A stretch of 40,963 nucleotides of DNA from a virus: positions 1 to 40,963 of IMG/VR virus record IMGVR_UViG_3300009593_000039. One strand, 5' to 3'. The translations under genes were made by a program, and so were the position numbers. The notes under the pieces are model-generated. The model saw nothing but the letters and a program-made list of their open reading frames with translations. It did not search any database and was not told the origin of the DNA. Positions 1 to 10,136 of the stretch are shown one piece after another. Each line of letters starts with the position of its first letter. The stretch's first letter is position 1.

Positions 1-2
1 AT

Positions 3-3000
3 GCAGTACTATATGACTATACCGGCGAAGAGTGTGTAGAACTAGGTGGTATTGATGTTCAACTAACACCTTATGAGTATATGTCCAGAATAGGATTCAG
101 TCCTCACTATGCATGGGATTTTGAATCTACCGACGTTGTTATATTAGGTGCAGATGCAGATCCTTCGGATCCCGGTCTTTCTTACGATAATCATTTTACC
201 GGTGAGATGGCACATTTTGCTGTTTGGTCAAAGGCAATTGACGGATTATCTGCAAAAGCAATTTATAACTTACGTTCTGGGTACTATAAGTCAGCTAACG
301 AAAATAGCATTTCTTTAAAAGGTAACATCCCAACTAGTTTTAATTCCGGTGTTGAGACGGGATTTAAGATAAGAACCTCAGTCACACCTCCAAACATAGC
401 ATCAAGCCAGGATTACGATTTTCACGAAAAGTTGCTGGCTAGGTACACCGTGGACGCTACAAACCTGGCAATTCGAGCGACCGGCCCTACGGCATATACT
501 CCGTCTCTAATAGGGCAACCGGCATTTTGTGTTGATACTCCTTATATACCTGATGGTAATACAGTCTTATCAGATAAAGACCGATTCTCTGTTGACCTTT
601 CTGGTAAGTCATATATGAAACTTGCCCGGGCAGCCACATATTTTCCAGGCCATGTGGAAGACAAAGCACCCGATTTTTCATTCTTTACTTGGATCAAAAT
701 CTCAGAAATTCAAGGAAGAAACCCTGTAATATTCTCGATCAATGATGAAGCCGGTCGTAACCGGCTAGCATTCATGGTTGACACAGCTGATTCAATTTAC
801 GTAAAAACCGGCGCAAGTGCTGCCAAACCAAAGGGCAACCGGCTTTGCCTAGCAATATCATCAGCACCAAATGCAGACTCACAAGACGCAGCTGGTTTCC
901 GCGATGCTATCTTTACTGACGACACCGGAGTTGATCTAAACTTAAGAAAAAGCTATAGAATATTAACAGACCGTATTGGTACCCCTCTTTCCTCGCCTGA
1001 TCCTTCGATAAAGCAAGTAGATGATGATGACTGGCACCTTGTTGGGTTTACACACTCTGCAACAAACGCTAAATCAACATTTACAATATATTTTGATGGC
1101 ATTGCACAACACACACATGTACAAACTGTGTGGCGCAAAGATGGCCCTGCAAACGACAAAATATTATTTGATTTTATGAATTCTGGTGACATGACCCAAG
1201 CCGACACACAATATCACGACGATGTGTGGGCCGATGTGGGCTGGTATGAAGATACCACCGGTGATGGTAATGGTGACACAAAACGCCTCTACCGCAGGGC
1301 GGCTGCACCTGGTGTTCCTGTCGAAGATATTCCCGGGTTAGGGATTGGATCATTATACCATGAGCCTATGTTGTTTAAAGCAACAGATCGCCTCTCTATC
1401 GGCCAAGAATATGATACGGCATACAGGCGGTTCTATAAAACCTCAATTACGGGCGAAAGAAAGTATAGAACTCGCCGCTACAGAAAACCGTCACAATTAT
1501 TTGAAGGTAAGATAACCGACGCAACGTTGTGGTCTGGTAAGATAAATGAAGCAGAGGCTAAAAAGATACATGATCTTAGGTTTGGTGATGTGGAAGGTTC
1601 AATGTGGAATGATAATTCCAAAGGTACCGCACGTGATCTAGTTACATTCGGGCAATGGTGTATCCATGGTGCTGTTGACGAATCAGCTACTAATATCGAT
1701 GATGTTTTGGCTAGTGGGTTATCTAGGGAGGTTAATACTCCTGCTACATTTATAGATGAAGACGGTGAGCATATTGAATTTGACAAGTCTCCTGCAACAA
1801 TTATACATGTACAAGGCAAGTATAAAATGGAAGGTGCTGTTAAGCGACCTGCTGCACACCAAGCCGGCCTTTCATACCGTATTGGCAGAAGTGCTAAGAT
1901 TAGTGGGAATAAGTCTCTTTATGCCACTAGCCATAATGGTACCCGAACCGGACAGGAAAATGACATATTTTCCGCCCGGGCAATCTCAAACACTGTCCCT
2001 GGCTCAAAACCAACATCAATAGGGTATGACTTCGGTCAAGAACGCCGCGGCCTGGATCGGACTGAGGTACCGGTAATGGATAGTTATGAAAATAATAGTC
2101 CTTACATAGTTATGCCTGATGACAAGTTAGTCTTTGGGTGGCAATGTGCCATGCCGTTTGACTTTATTAGGGCAACAGATAAAGGCACGGGCCCACACAT
2201 GACGTTAGGCCCTGAGGCAACAGTTGATAATATATCAAATATGAAGATAACGCTATACGGCTCATATATTCAAGACCACAAAGAGCTGCATGACGGAATG
2301 TCTCAAAACCTAACATCTGATGCTATCCATGAATCTCTAGAGTTTGAAACCCCAGTATTTGATAATTTTCAATTAGAAGATATAGGCTACATGGCTGGTT
2401 CTTATACTGATGATGTTATAGAGGGGGAGATGCTGCGTACTGATGATCATTCCCGTTCTTACGCTAGCGAGGGGTTTGGCACGATCAGATCAACCCTTAA
2501 TAGGCAAAAGATAGCATCTGTAGCAAAGCATACTCAAGGTTCTAAAGGCTCATGTTTGAGAGGGGTAAAGCTAGTTGATGAAAGGGAGAGGTATTTTGAT
2601 ACTGTTGTCCCTAGCCCAGCAGACTACCACGAATTTAACGGAAACGGGATTGTAGAGTGGAGTAGCCCGTTATTAGCCGGTGGCCGCACGTTTAGATCAA
2701 TCTGTGTTGGTGAACCCAAACCTTCCGATGTGAAAATATCTCAACCTGAGATCACGAATATTATGTGCCAACCAGATGGCTGGTATGAACCCTTACCTCA
2801 AGGAGTTATTAAGCTAACATTTAACCAGCTTTGGACTGCGGATGACCGTTATGGAGATACTAGCGTGACAATGTTGGATTATAGCACCGGTGGTAATGGC
2901 GTCTCAACCCCTGTTGATGTATCGGTGGGGTGGAAAATAAGTAACCCATCTCAAACCTCGAATTTGATAACTGTCAATAACCAAGGCACACCAGCCAACC

Positions 3001-5420
3001 CCGCCGACGACACATACTCATATAGTCATGATGCACTCGGTACTCTACCCTTTAGGCCTGTCATAGCATATGCCGCTGGTCTTAATTATATGTTCTCCAC
3101 TTCGGCAGAAAGTTTAAATGAGATTACAACTGGTGATTTGCAGGATTCATACTTTACTATATTTGATGCAAACGGAGATCCACATCATATAAACCTGCAA
3201 TGGGACTTAGCTCAAGCAACGCCCAGCGGGATTGAGGGCTCTGCAAATATCCTGAATGTAAACCTATCAGGTTGGGCCGATGGAACCAACGGCTGGAACA
3301 ACGTTTCTGCGACTGCCGTGGCTATCGATGCCCTGCACCCAGGTACCCCGGCAGATGATATGGAAACTGCCTTAGGTGCTCTTTTGCCTTCCGACACAGG
3401 ATTACCATATCAGTGGGATGATGTTTATAAGCCACTCCCTGTTGGTTCACGTACCCAAAGTGCCTCATCCTTCGCTCAAAAGGTTGCTAATCAGATCAAT
3501 TCATCATCTATGTTTGAAGTATTAGAAAACCCTAACGGTACGCATGTATGGTCCGACGCCTTCACCGAAGACGGATGCCACATATATGTCCGAACAGTAG
3601 CCGGTGGCCTAGACGCTGTCAATATCGATGATGAGACTGGCCCAACTGTATCTGGTGGCGGTATCCCCGGAGTTCATTACGCTCCACCCAACATATATTC
3701 TTACTATTTGAGATATACTTCATATAAGTTCAATACTGTCCGCCTGGATGGTGGGTCAATCGTTTCTAAAAAATACACTGAGCAAGACTTTATCAATGAC
3801 GCGCCTCTTCACTGGAACGGGTGGGGAATGATAACAAAATACAACCCGTCAGGCTCAGCCATAGGGTATAATGCAACACCACCGGCCACTGGGCCGGAAG
3901 ATAGCTACAGTTATGTCGTTCAGAATAGTCCTGATGATATTGACATACCATCTGCAGCCGCGGAGAAGGGGTTAGATTCTAACCTCCCTGGTGTCTCTGA
4001 GTTTATTAGCAATATTAGGCCCAACAATACATCACAGTTTAGGCACCAATACCCGATCATTGAAGAAAAAGACGGATTTGAAAGAATTTCAGGGTATACC
4101 TTAGATGGCTGCTTCATGCAAATCCATGATGCAAGTGATAATGCCTATAATATATGGTATAAGCTAGATGACGGGAATGCAAGCGCGCCACCGGCACCAT
4201 CTGAATCAGGTATTCTAGTGGCAGTAGACTCAGTTACACCTGGATCTCCTGCTTCATCTGTTGCCTCTGCAACAGCAGCAGCATTATCTGCTTCTTACCC
4301 ACAGGCTTTCAATATATCATATGAAGATGGTGGAACATACTTTACCGTTGAAAATGTTAGGGACGGTGATACAAAGGATGCTGATTCAACTATCATGGGC
4401 TTGCCTTTAACTACTGGCTTTTTCTTGGTTGATGAATCTGGTATTGAGTATGATAATGAGACAGTACGTTGGTCATGGTTATCATTTGGTAGCGGGTTCT
4501 TTACATTTGCAAGATCATCGTCGGTATCAAATGAGTCATTCTCATCTGGTCGTACTGGCGAAGAGACTGAAGAGGTTTATTGGCATGGTGATCCTATACA
4601 AGAAGGCACAAACCCATACCACGATAACACAAATAACACAATTGATGCATACTGGTTAGGCTCTTACCCGTTCGAACCAAAGTACTCCTCTCTATTTAGG
4701 GGTAGATATTATAAAACGGATAGAGAATGGAAGGTGACTAATTGGGACGATGAGACAGGCGAGTTCACTGAGACAAACTCAGTTGGTAGCCGCTTCGATT
4801 CAATCATTGTCACCGGCTCGAGCGTTATAACTACGATGCAAGATGCCACACTTGATAGTGAGGCTGGCTACCCTGTTTTACCATTTCTGGGCACCGGCGG
4901 CTCTGACTTTGCTAGCGTCTATCTATCAAAGCAAACTGATATGCGCCGCACTTTCTTTAAGTTCTATTTTGGAACGGGTGACACATGGCAAAAGAACCCT
5001 GAGTTAGAATTAACAAATATATATTCTGATGGCTACGACTGGCCTTCATATACACCTAAGATAAGAGGGTGGAAGTATGGCCTGCTATCTGCATTACCGG
5101 CTAATAGTAATGCAGTTTACCGGCATGATAATTTTGGACAATTCAGGGATATGCTAGAGCAAAGAAACGATACAAGGTTCTTTAAGACTTTATCTAGAGG
5201 CCGCTGGAAAGGAAAGAGCTCTATATCACCATCACCTGTGAGAGTAAAGTTCGTCGATGTGGATGGTTCTCTAACTACGCCTGAGAAAACGTGGTCCCAA
5301 AACTTAAGCAGGTTTTGTACATCATCGCTACCATTCTTTGATGATGGGTCCGCAAGGAACAGGGAATACCCACTTGATGAGACTCAACTGAATACGTCTT
5401 TTGGGATAATAGAGGACTAG
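3..5420 (+). CDS. Giant LamG-like phage structural/adhesion protein (5'-truncated by window)
   Basis: The frame is open from base 3 with no stop, so the ATG at 81 is probably internal and the gene starts before the window; 1805 residues are visible. The first 80 or so residues look like the end of a concanavalin/LamG fold (FTGEMAHFAVWSKAI). A fuller LamG-like domain lies at about bases 580-1590: a FSFFTWIKI strand, then DDDWHLVGFTHSA, FTIYFDGI and a closing ITDATLWSGKINEAEAKKIH. Further on, two segments (about 3150-3400 and 4110-4420) resemble each other: a FxIxDAxxxxYxI strand, a PGxPA linker, an Ala-rich helix. The rest is beta-rich and unrecognised. A virion surface protein such as a fibre, baseplate or neck appendage that binds glycans is the likely role; this rests on fold resemblance only. 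It is followed after 1 nt by the collagen-like gene, so the two are probably co-transcribed and may form one appendage. Confidence 0.75.
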   Translation, partial: AVLYDYTGEECVELGGIDVQLTPYEYMSRIGFSPHYAWDFESTDVVILGADADPSDPGLSYDNHFTGEMAHFAVWSKAIDGLSAKAIYNLRSGYYKSANENSISLKGNIPTSFNSGVETGFKIRTSVTPPNIASSQDYDFHEKLLARYTVDATNLAIRATGPTAYTPSLIGQPAFCVDTPYIPDGNTVLSDKDRFSVDLSGKSYMKLARAATYFPGHVEDKAPDFSFFTWIKISEIQGRNPVIFSINDEAGRNRLAFMVDTADSIYVKTGASAAKPKGNRLCLAISSAPNADSQDAAGFRDAIFTDDTGVDLNLRKSYRILTDRIGTPLSSPDPSIKQVDDDDWHLVGFTHSATNAKSTFTIYFDGIAQHTHVQTVWRKDGPANDKILFDFMNSGDMTQADTQYHDDVWADVGWYEDTTGDGNGDTKRLYRRAAAPGVPVEDIPGLGIGSLYHEPMLFKATDRLSIGQEYDTAYRRFYKTSITGERKYRTRRYRKPSQLFEGKITDATLWSGKINEAEAKKIHDLRFGDVEGSMWNDNSKGTARDLVTFGQWCIHGAVDESATNIDDVLASGLSREVNTPATFIDEDGEHIEFDKSPATIIHVQGKYKMEGAVKRPAAHQAGLSYRIGRSAKISGNKSLYATSHNGTRTGQENDIFSARAISNTVPGSKPTSIGYDFGQERRGLDRTEVPVMDSYENNSPYIVMPDDKLVFGWQCAMPFDFIRATDKGTGPHMTLGPEATVDNISNMKITLYGSYIQDHKELHDGMSQNLTSDAIHESLEFETPVFDNFQLEDIGYMAGSYTDDVIEGEMLRTDDHSRSYASEGFGTIRSTLNRQKIASVAKHTQGSKGSCLRGVKLVDERERYFDTVVPSPADYHEFNGNGIVEWSSPLLAGGRTFRSICVGEPKPSDVKISQPEITNIMCQPDGWYEPLPQGVIKLTFNQLWTADDRYGDTSVTMLDYSTGGNGVSTPVDVSVGWKISNPSQTSNLITVNNQGTPANPADDTYSYSHDALGTLPFRPVIAYAAGLNYMFSTSAESLNEITTGDLQDSYFTIFDANGDPHHINLQWDLAQATPSGIEGSANILNVNLSGWADGTNGWNNVSATAVAIDALHPGTPADDMETALGALLPSDTGLPYQWDDVYKPLPVGSRTQSASSFAQKVANQINSSSMFEVLENPNGTHVWSDAFTEDGCHIYVRTVAGGLDAVNIDDETGPTVSGGGIPGVHYAPPNIYSYYLRYTSYKFNTVRLDGGSIVSKKYTEQDFINDAPLHWNGWGMITKYNPSGSAIGYNATPPATGPEDSYSYVVQNSPDDIDIPSAAAEKGLDSNLPGVSEFISNIRPNNTSQFRHQYPIIEEKDGFERISGYTLDGCFMQIHDASDNAYNIWYKLDDGNASAPPAPSESGILVAVDSVTPGSPASSVASATAAALSASYPQAFNISYEDGGTYFTVENVRDGDTKDADSTIMGLPLTTGFFLVDESGIEYDNETVRWSWLSFGSGFFTFARSSSVSNESFSSGRTGEETEEVYWHGDPIQEGTNPYHDNTNNTIDAYWLGSYPFEPKYSSLFRGRYYKTDREWKVTNWDDETGEFTETNSVGSRFDSIIVTGSSVITTMQDATLDSEAGYPVLPFLGTGGSDFASVYLSKQTDMRRTFFKFYFGTGDTWQKNPELELTNIYSDGYDWPSYTPKIRGWKYGLLSALPANSNAVYRHDNFGQFRDMLEQRNDTRFFKTLSRGRWKGKSSISPSPVRVKFVDVDGSLTTPEKTWSQNLSRFCTSSLPFFDDGSARNREYPLDETQLNTSFGIIED

Positions 5421-5421
5421 T

Positions 5422-6501
5422 ATGTCTGGGTACTCAAAGAAAGAACAAAAAAAATCTATTTTTACCGTAAAACGAAACTCTGAAGGTAACATCGTAGTCT
5501 CTAGGGCATCTGGACACAACGGCGGAGAGATAAGAGGAAGCATACTTAGGACAAATAAGGGGAAACCATATTTAGTATCGGGTAAAGGTATAGACATCCT
5601 CTCAGGCTCAAATACTGGGTACCCTGGCCCAGGCCAAATACAACTACAGGTTAATGTTGATGACATAAGAACAGAGTTATATACTTTAGTTTCTTCATTT
5701 GGTATCGCCGGCACCCCAGGCCCTGCAGGGCAGCCTGGTGCCCGTGGTGCCGATGGTGCGGCAGGATCTCCTGGCACTGATGGATCAGAAGGCCCTCCTG
5801 GTGATCCAGGCGCCGGCATAACGTTGATAGAGACCGAGCCGACAGGAGAGCTAGTGATAACTTACGGTTCGACTGGAGCAACTCATACTACTGATCCGCT
5901 AAAAGGCGATGCCGGTGCAGACGGTGCAGACGGTGCAGACGGTGCAGATGGTGCAGACGGTGCAGACGGTGCAGATGGTACAGATGGTGTGGGGTTTGAA
6001 TCTGGTGACGTATATTCATTCTTTGTTCCCATCTTGTCGGCAACAACCGAACAAGCACTCACAGCACTCACCGCAAATGCATTAGGGGAGTCACACCTAA
6101 TTGAAATAGGTCGAACATTTTTTAATTCTGCTGACTATAGCATAGCTTCTGCAACTCAAAATCTTTCATGGGAGATTATGTATAACGTCTCCGAAGACAA
6201 CATCGACCCAGATGAGTCATGGCAATACCTATTTAAAGTACAATATTGGGATAACGTATCCGCATCATGGGTGGACACTACTTCAGATACTCAACCGCTT
6301 GCTGGTCATATTAATGCGCCAACATCACCGGTAGATATGTTTTCGGCCGGATTAGTCTTTTCGCTTCCTGGGGCCGGCGTCCATAGCATCCGCCTGGTAT
6401 GTGATACCATAGCTTTTGATGTGGCAGATCTAACAATTAGTGATACCCTCACTATCAAGACTTATATGGCTAGAATCAAAGTTCAATATACCATTCCCTG
6501 A
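5422..6501 (+). CDS. Collagen-like fibre protein
   Basis: 359 residues. An N-terminal region of about 95 residues is followed by two Gly-X-Y blocks. The first, near residues 96-133, is rich in Pro (GTPGPAGQPGARGADG). The second, near 161-190, is almost pure (GAD)n. A short globular insert separates them. The C-terminal 165 residues are beta-rich (WEIMYNVSEDN, HSIRLVCDTIAF) and look like a trimeric head or knob. Collagen-like triple helices are known in phage tail fibres, where they act as stiff trimeric shafts; the role here is inferred from that. ATG 5422 has the Shine-Dalgarno AGAGGA just upstream, overlapping the end of the previous gene, which implies coupling. Which tip the protein attaches to cannot be told from sequence. 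Confidence 0.85.
   Translation: MSGYSKKEQKKSIFTVKRNSEGNIVVSRASGHNGGEIRGSILRTNKGKPYLVSGKGIDILSGSNTGYPGPGQIQLQVNVDDIRTELYTLVSSFGIAGTPGPAGQPGARGADGAAGSPGTDGSEGPPGDPGAGITLIETEPTGELVITYGSTGATHTTDPLKGDAGADGADGADGADGADGADGADGTDGVGFESGDVYSFFVPILSATTEQALTALTANALGESHLIEIGRTFFNSADYSIASATQNLSWEIMYNVSEDNIDPDESWQYLFKVQYWDNVSASWVDTTSDTQPLAGHINAPTSPVDMFSAGLVFSLPGAGVHSIRLVCDTIAFDVADLTISDTLTIKTYMARIKVQYTIP
5914..5985 (+). repeat. Tandem 9-bp repeat encoding Gly-Ala-Asp
   Basis: Eight units of GGTGCAGAC, with third-position variants GGTGCAGAT and one GGTACAGAT, run without interruption and in frame inside the collagen-like gene. Such units expand and contract easily by slippage, so the shaft length may vary between related phages. 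An assembly error in copy number is possible. Confidence 0.95.
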
Positions 6502-6587
6502 TTTTGTGTTAGGTTTACTATAGCACAAGCGTTCATAATGCATGTCTTTCATGCTCTAAAACTTCGTGAAGAGGATAGTTATAAGGT
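6502..6587 (+). other. Intergenic gap with weak hairpin
   Basis: This 86-nt gap holds a 5-bp inverted repeat, GCATG-TCTTT-CATGC, at 6540-6554 with no following U-tract. GAGG at 6571-6574 is the best ribosome-binding candidate for the next gene but sits about 13 nt from its ATG; AAGG lies closer, at 6583-6586. No convincing promoter is visible. Confidence 0.35.
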
Positions 6588-7514
6588 ATGGCTGGTATAT
6601 TAGACAATAAGACTAGAATGTTAGACACAATTTTGACTCGTGAGGGCCGTAGGCAGATCGCGTCTGGTGACTTAAGAATAAAGTTTGTAACGTTTACAGA
6701 TAGGCATACGTTTTATACCCAGGAGGATGCTGACGCGTCCGATGACGCTGATGATCGCATATTCCTGGAATCATTTCACCGTTCACAAGATCAAATTGTG
6801 TTTGAAACTGATGACGAGGGAAGGTTTTTGCCTTTTGATGGTTCTGATATAAAGATCCGCCGTGGTAAACTATATAGAGCATCCGGCCCAGCCCATGAAG
6901 AGATAAAAGGTGAAGATGTTAAGACTGCGATATACGAGCTGTTAGAGTCATCTGCAAATAACTTTTCTGATCAGCGGGTAATTGGTACTAAGGATATTTA
7001 CTCGAGTACAAACGGGTTTGAAATCTCACCTAGCAGCATTTCATTTACGGTAACTGATGATATTCCTTTTCGTAGAAATGAAATATCCGAGATAGAGCTA
7101 GAGAAGGTCGAGTCACTTTATCAGGATAAGCGCCTTCAACATTTGCCTTTCTACAAATACTTACCTCCTGTTAATAAGCCTAAGGCTGGGTTCCTAGAGG
7201 GCGAAGCACTAGGGTATTATGCTAGATTAAACCAAGATCCTCCGGAGACATATGAAGATATTCTAGAAGATCTTGCCGGAAAGCAAAGTATAGAGCTTGA
7301 GTATTTAGACACTAGTATGGAAAACAACTTAGTTATGCAGTTGCTTGAGGTTAAACCTGGTGCTGTGGAAAAGTTAGCATTGATTGATTGTGGCGAGTTT
7401 CCATCATCTGATCCTGAAAATGCCGGTACCCGTGTATATTTTGCTGGAAAAGTACTAGAAGATGGCAATGGCATGCAAACATTTATTAATATGTTCACAA
7501 TTGTATTTGAGTAG
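6588..7514 (+). CDS. Structural protein with LDxxT-LTxxGR N-terminal motif
   Basis: 308 residues. The N-terminus carries ILDNKTRMLDTILTREGRRQ then ASGDLRIKFVTFTDRHTFY. The protein encoded at 16916-17629 has the same signature (LD-T-D-LT-GR-A, then I/V-F-D-Y), so the two look like diverged paralogs. I have seen this N-terminal pattern in structural proteins of distant T4-like phages, but no biochemical role is known to me. The middle is acidic (DADASDDADD near residue 48); no membrane segment or signal peptide is apparent. It is followed after 5 nt by the 871-residue basic protein. A baseplate, neck or fibre-attachment role is the likeliest guess from context. Confidence 0.7.
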   Translation: MAGILDNKTRMLDTILTREGRRQIASGDLRIKFVTFTDRHTFYTQEDADASDDADDRIFLESFHRSQDQIVFETDDEGRFLPFDGSDIKIRRGKLYRASGPAHEEIKGEDVKTAIYELLESSANNFSDQRVIGTKDIYSSTNGFEISPSSISFTVTDDIPFRRNEISEIELEKVESLYQDKRLQHLPFYKYLPPVNKPKAGFLEGEALGYYARLNQDPPETYEDILEDLAGKQSIELEYLDTSMENNLVMQLLEVKPGAVEKLALIDCGEFPSSDPENAGTRVYFAGKVLEDGNGMQTFINMFTIVFE

Positions 7515-7519
7515 TTTAT

Positions 7520-10135
7520 ATGAAATTTAACAGCGAAAAAGTAAGAAATATCATATATCTTAAAAAAGACTTTGTCGATATAGATGGTATAGACAGATAT
7601 GGCAGGTATGTTTATGATTTTAGTTATTGGGCTAATATCCCTAGAGCTATAAAAAATAATTCAGTGATAGTAAAAGTGTCTGCATATGCAACTAACCCTA
7701 TAGTTTCTACTAGCATGTTTGAGAACGCAAAGACCTCTAGAGAGGTCATTCGTGGGTTAAAGCAGTATGATGCAAAACTTAAATCATTAACAAGATCAGC
7801 TAGAGCAAATCCTTTAGCCGTAAAGTATTCTGACATCAGTGCTAACGTTAATAATGAGATTGCTAAAAAAGTAAAGAATGATCCAGAGAATGCTGACAAG
7901 TATTTAGGCGTGCAGCGCCAGATATTGGCTGTACCTACATCAAAGGTTTCTGGTGAAGAGCTTGATGCTTCTCCCAATCTCAATGTATCCAAAGTAGAAA
8001 AACGTACTAGCTCAAGCCGCTCCATCCGTCGCGCAGCGATCAAATCAATATTAACCGCAGGACTTGACCCGTCATCAGTGGGCGAGGCATCATTCCCTAT
8101 TAATAACTACTGGTCTTCCATCCAGGGTACCAATAGAAAACATTCATCTAGGAATAGCTTTAGAATTCGCAGAAAGAAAAAATCATCATCACGATGGTCA
8201 ACACCCACTAGAAGAAGTATGGTCCAGACAAGGGCTAATAATAAGATCAAGACAAACTCTTGGGCAAAGCACATTCGCAAAAGCCTGCGAAGGTCCGCAT
8301 ACAAGGATTCAAAGTCTGTGTCTCTAGCACCTACTCGTTCACAGGTTACTACTAGACTAGTATCAAACCGATGGGCCGAGATCACAGAAGAGATTAGAAT
8401 ATCTAGCGAGTCGATTAAAGGCATCCAAACAATCCATTTCCTTATTGAATTATTCAACTCTGATGGGGACGTGATAGACGTTAAGCACAAGATAGTTAAT
8501 CAAGACGCTGAAGTTGAAGAATTCTTGACGCCTGATTATGCTCCTCGAGTAAGAACAAAAGCTACTAGGATGGGTATGAATACCATATACTTAAGGCAGG
8601 TCGACCGGGTAGGCACTGAGATATGGTTGTATAGAAAGATATTAAACCCTGCCTCACCTGAGGTTTCTGGTAAATATAAACTTATAAAAAAAATTAGGGC
8701 TTCAAGAAAAGATAGGTACCGCCGCGTAGTTGACTGGGTAAATAATTCATCTACATGCATATATCGTGCTGTAGCAGTAGGCCCCAGAAATAGAGTTTCC
8801 CGGGCATTCAAGAACTCAGTAGCTAAACCTTATAGACACAGCTTAATTAACAAAAAGACTATAGAAGAGTTAACCCATGTTTCAATCTTTGCACAAACAG
8901 AAGGTAATGCAGTCACAGTAAGGGTCTCGAATATCCCAGAAGGCCCCGCGGCGATATACGTTATAGCGGATGACCTAACTAGGAAACCTTCAACTAGAAG
9001 AATAAACGACTCATCATATATTGTCGGCTCTGAACCTCAAGATCAAACTCATGTAATTAACTCAGATACAACTGATGTTGTATTCAAAGACATGAAAGTT
9101 CAACATGGCCACATATATGAATATCGTGTTGTTATGATATACCCTAATGGTAGTGAAACAAAGTCTCAGATTACGGAAGTGCATGAGTTTTTTAAGCAGG
9201 TTACAGAAGAAGAAAAGATTGTAGTAGATTTGACAGGCTTAGCCATCCAATCCGATGACTCAGCCAATGTTAGCGTTTCATTTGATATAGAACCTTCATT
9301 TACCGATACAGGCATGGAGACCATTATAGGGTCCCTTCAAGCCGCCGGCGCAGAAAATAACTTCGTCTCTGAGGTCCAATCAGATCGCTCAAAGCTAAAT
9401 AATCTTTTAGCATTTTTAGTCCAAAGACAAGACAGCGTATCTGGTGAAACTGAAACTTTTGGTGTCTTAAGCACTGGCCAGTTTGTAGATGATCAGACAA
9501 CAAGAAAATATACTGGTGTTAGTGAAATAAGGCCAGGCAGAAACTATAGGTATATAGTTAGAGTATTGTTGCGCTCTGCAGAGACAATTTTTGATACATC
9601 CTTAAGTGAAGAGATTGACTTAGAGACCGCGAAGAAGTTTAAGAGAAAAATATCAAAGTTTATGAATCCCTCAACGCTAAGGAATGGTACATTACCTTCA
9701 ACAGGCCAAGCACTTGGCAGAAACCAAAAATCAAGGTTAAAGCCTGAAGATAAGTTTATGCAAGGCAGGACTGGTATTGAGGTTGCAATTGACGTTGAGG
9801 TACCTTCTTTTGCCCCTGAGGTTGAAGATGTTGTAGCACAACGAGTTGGAATGTCAAAGGTACTATTATACTGGACTATCTCTGGTGATCAAGACGATGT
9901 TGATCATTTTATAATAATGGCTGAACTCCATGGGATTAAGTCGACTGTAGGCACGTGCCATAATATGTCATATCAAGGGAAATATTACTTTTTCGATAAA
10001 GAGGTCTCCTCTGAGCCAGGTACAGTAAAATATAGTATCATTCCAGTTTTATCAGATTATACTTATGGAAATGAAGTATCAGCTGAGGAGGTGACCCTGG
10101 AGTCAGACATGCCTTCTTTTACGGTGGAGACATAG
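7520..10135 (+). CDS. Large basic structural protein with C-terminal FnIII-like domain
   Basis: 871 residues, unrecognised overall. A strongly basic and Ser-rich stretch (RIRRKKKSSSRW, then many Arg/Lys) occupies residues 165-275. From about residue 285 the protein is beta-rich with repeated Ig/FnIII-like strand patterns. The last domain, residues 760-860, reads as a fibronectin-III-like fold: PSFAPEVEDVVAQRVGMSKV then LLYWTI. The basic segment suggests contact with DNA, with acidic partners or with another virion part; this is inference. ATG 7520 lies 5 nt after the previous stop with no strong Shine-Dalgarno, so translation is probably coupled. It is the first of three consecutive large basic proteins. 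Confidence 0.65.
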   Translation: MKFNSEKVRNIIYLKKDFVDIDGIDRYGRYVYDFSYWANIPRAIKNNSVIVKVSAYATNPIVSTSMFENAKTSREVIRGLKQYDAKLKSLTRSARANPLAVKYSDISANVNNEIAKKVKNDPENADKYLGVQRQILAVPTSKVSGEELDASPNLNVSKVEKRTSSSRSIRRAAIKSILTAGLDPSSVGEASFPINNYWSSIQGTNRKHSSRNSFRIRRKKKSSSRWSTPTRRSMVQTRANNKIKTNSWAKHIRKSLRRSAYKDSKSVSLAPTRSQVTTRLVSNRWAEITEEIRISSESIKGIQTIHFLIELFNSDGDVIDVKHKIVNQDAEVEEFLTPDYAPRVRTKATRMGMNTIYLRQVDRVGTEIWLYRKILNPASPEVSGKYKLIKKIRASRKDRYRRVVDWVNNSSTCIYRAVAVGPRNRVSRAFKNSVAKPYRHSLINKKTIEELTHVSIFAQTEGNAVTVRVSNIPEGPAAIYVIADDLTRKPSTRRINDSSYIVGSEPQDQTHVINSDTTDVVFKDMKVQHGHIYEYRVVMIYPNGSETKSQITEVHEFFKQVTEEEKIVVDLTGLAIQSDDSANVSVSFDIEPSFTDTGMETIIGSLQAAGAENNFVSEVQSDRSKLNNLLAFLVQRQDSVSGETETFGVLSTGQFVDDQTTRKYTGVSEIRPGRNYRYIVRVLLRSAETIFDTSLSEEIDLETAKKFKRKISKFMNPSTLRNGTLPSTGQALGRNQKSRLKPEDKFMQGRTGIEVAIDVEVPSFAPEVEDVVAQRVGMSKVLLYWTISGDQDDVDHFIIMAELHGIKSTVGTCHNMSYQGKYYFFDKEVSSEPGTVKYSIIPVLSDYTYGNEVSAEEVTLESDMPSFTVET

Positions 10136-10136
10136 C

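Noticed and set aside
1756-2022. Plus-strand 88-codon frame inside the first giant gene
   Set aside because: Out-of-frame overlap with a continuous long gene, with no ribosome-binding site; a shadow frame.
5914-5985. CRISPR-like or satellite array
   Set aside because: Nine-base units without spacers, in frame, coding for collagen-like Gly-Ala-Asp.
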